A stretch of 64,000 nucleotides of DNA from Ficedula albicollis (lineage: Eukaryota; Chordata; Aves; Passeriformes; Muscicapidae), in assembly GCF_000247815.1 (NCBI RefSeq), contig NC_021674.1:31587453-31651452 (forward strand), in the 5' to 3' direction. Position 1 is the first letter of the stretch. Each line of letters begins with the position of its first letter. The translations under genes were made by a program, and so were the position numbers. Shown piece by piece: positions 63,061 through 64,000 of the stretch. The notes beneath the pieces were generated by a model. It ran no database searches. It was not told the DNA's origin and saw only the letters and a program-made list of their open reading frames with translations.

Positions 63061-63192
63061 GAGACAGGAAAACGAATGACGAGCATAAAGAGGTGCAAGG
63101 TGATGACAGAGGGAGTTCCCAAATACGAGACAGGAAAACGAATGACGAGCATAGAGAGATGCAAGGTGATGACAGAGGGAGTTCCCAAATAT
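63061..63192. repeat. Two-copy tandem duplication, 66-bp unit
   Basis: GAGACAGGAAAACGAATGAC starts units at 63061 and 63127, each ending in AGGGAGTTCCCAAATA and a variable last base. There are about three differences. Confidence 0.95.
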
Positions 63193-64000
63193 GTGCTGTG
63201 CCCCACCACATGGGGAGCTGAATTTTCCAGGTCTGAAAGAAAATTTGTACCATTGAGAAAGTTATGATGATCCTGACTGCAAGAAAAACTATCCTGCAAT
63301 ATCAGCCTTGACCTCACTGAAGCAAAACTCTCTTAGTCCCTGAGGCAGGGTGGAGTGAAGCAAGATAACTTAAGGAAAAAGAGACTCAAACACTCCCAAA
63401 ACAAGAGGCTCAATAACAAATGAAGAGTGACTGAGCAGGAAGGCAGTTGCGGGATCTGCCGTGGGCTGCAGGCTGAATCCCCAAAGCTGGAAAGTTCCTT
63501 TCAGTGTCCATATAAATATTTCTGTAAGTTATTTTTAAGTATGTGTTTTGAAACCAAAGTATATTTAGACTAGTTAAATGAAAATGTGGTTTAAAGGAAG
63601 CTGCTTCTTTAGAAATTTCCCACACTGGGGAAGTCTGTTCAGCCGTGCTCGGTCCATGCCAGGGCTGCCCGGTCCCGGCGCCATGCGGCAGCAGTGGCAC
63701 TGGGGACAGAAGCAAGGCCACCTCTCTCACTGGGGACAACACAGCCGTGTACCAGCCTCCTTGTTGGCACAGGAATGCTGGCAGCCCACACAAAGAACAT
63801 TTCCATGTTGCTTTTTGATCCTGGCATGGCAGGAGTGGGTAAGATGTGGTGCAGCACATGAGAGAGAGGGGAAGGGGGAAGGAGGAAATCCTGGATCTAG
63901 CGAAAGCCAGCTCTCTCCTTCCTGTGAGCCATGGCCGAGTGACTTTCCCAGAGCGCAGCAGGGGTCATGACAATAGTCTCTTCCCAATGCAGCACAAATC
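63193..64000. other. Unique DNA, no gene seen
   Basis: Becomes GC-richer after 63640. The 149-codon minus frame at 63410-63859 and the 130-codon plus frame at 63578-63970 overlap and show no domain. Confidence 0.5.

Overview
The window looks like bird nuclear DNA that is almost entirely non-coding. The main evidence is several CR1 LINE retrotransposon fragments of avian type. They include a 3' end that reads into short ATTCTGTG-type repeats at 41.1-42.6 kb, two pieces with recognisable reverse-transcriptase sequence, and older, strongly decayed copies at 1.45-2.6 kb and 37.65-38.1 kb. There are also MIR-like remnants. No operons, bacterial genes, CRISPR arrays or phage genes are present. Nearly all open reading frames are short chance frames, or lie in repeats or low-complexity DNA. 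I could not identify any named gene.

Layout. 0-9 kb: AT-rich unique DNA with three tandem duplications, a decayed CR1, a small CpG-rich patch at about 3 kb, MIR-like remnants and one protein-like ORF at 8.1-8.45 kb (minus). 9-25 kb: mostly unique DNA, with a CR1 fragment at 15.4-15.9 kb, a 104-bp duplication at 18.4 kb and conserved-element-like segments at 20.7-22.2 kb. 25-32 kb: a perfect (CTTC)82 tract, a CpG-rich patch, further small tandem duplications and a GATA-motif pair. 33.5-34.7 kb: a minus-strand CR1 with reverse-transcriptase sequence. 39.04-39.71 kb: an uninterrupted run of 664 G followed by TCCGATCT, almost certainly an assembly artefact. 41.1-44.75 kb: a plus-strand CR1 caught in nested tandem duplications, joined to a 1,090-bp unit present twice with no difference that I could see. 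45-64 kb: unique DNA with a MIR remnant, a candidate exon at 51.45 kb (plus), a motif cluster resembling a muscle enhancer at 53.4 kb, more small duplications, and a candidate 3'-terminal exon with two AATAAA signals at 62.2-62.6 kb (minus).

Taken together, this is intergenic or intronic DNA, possibly touching the 3' end of a minus-strand gene near the right edge. Its most unusual properties are the number of 2-3-copy local tandem duplications (about 15 in 64 kb) and the poly-G block. I found no convincing new biological system. The observations most worth checking are the assembly problems, the two exon candidates and the regulatory-element candidates.
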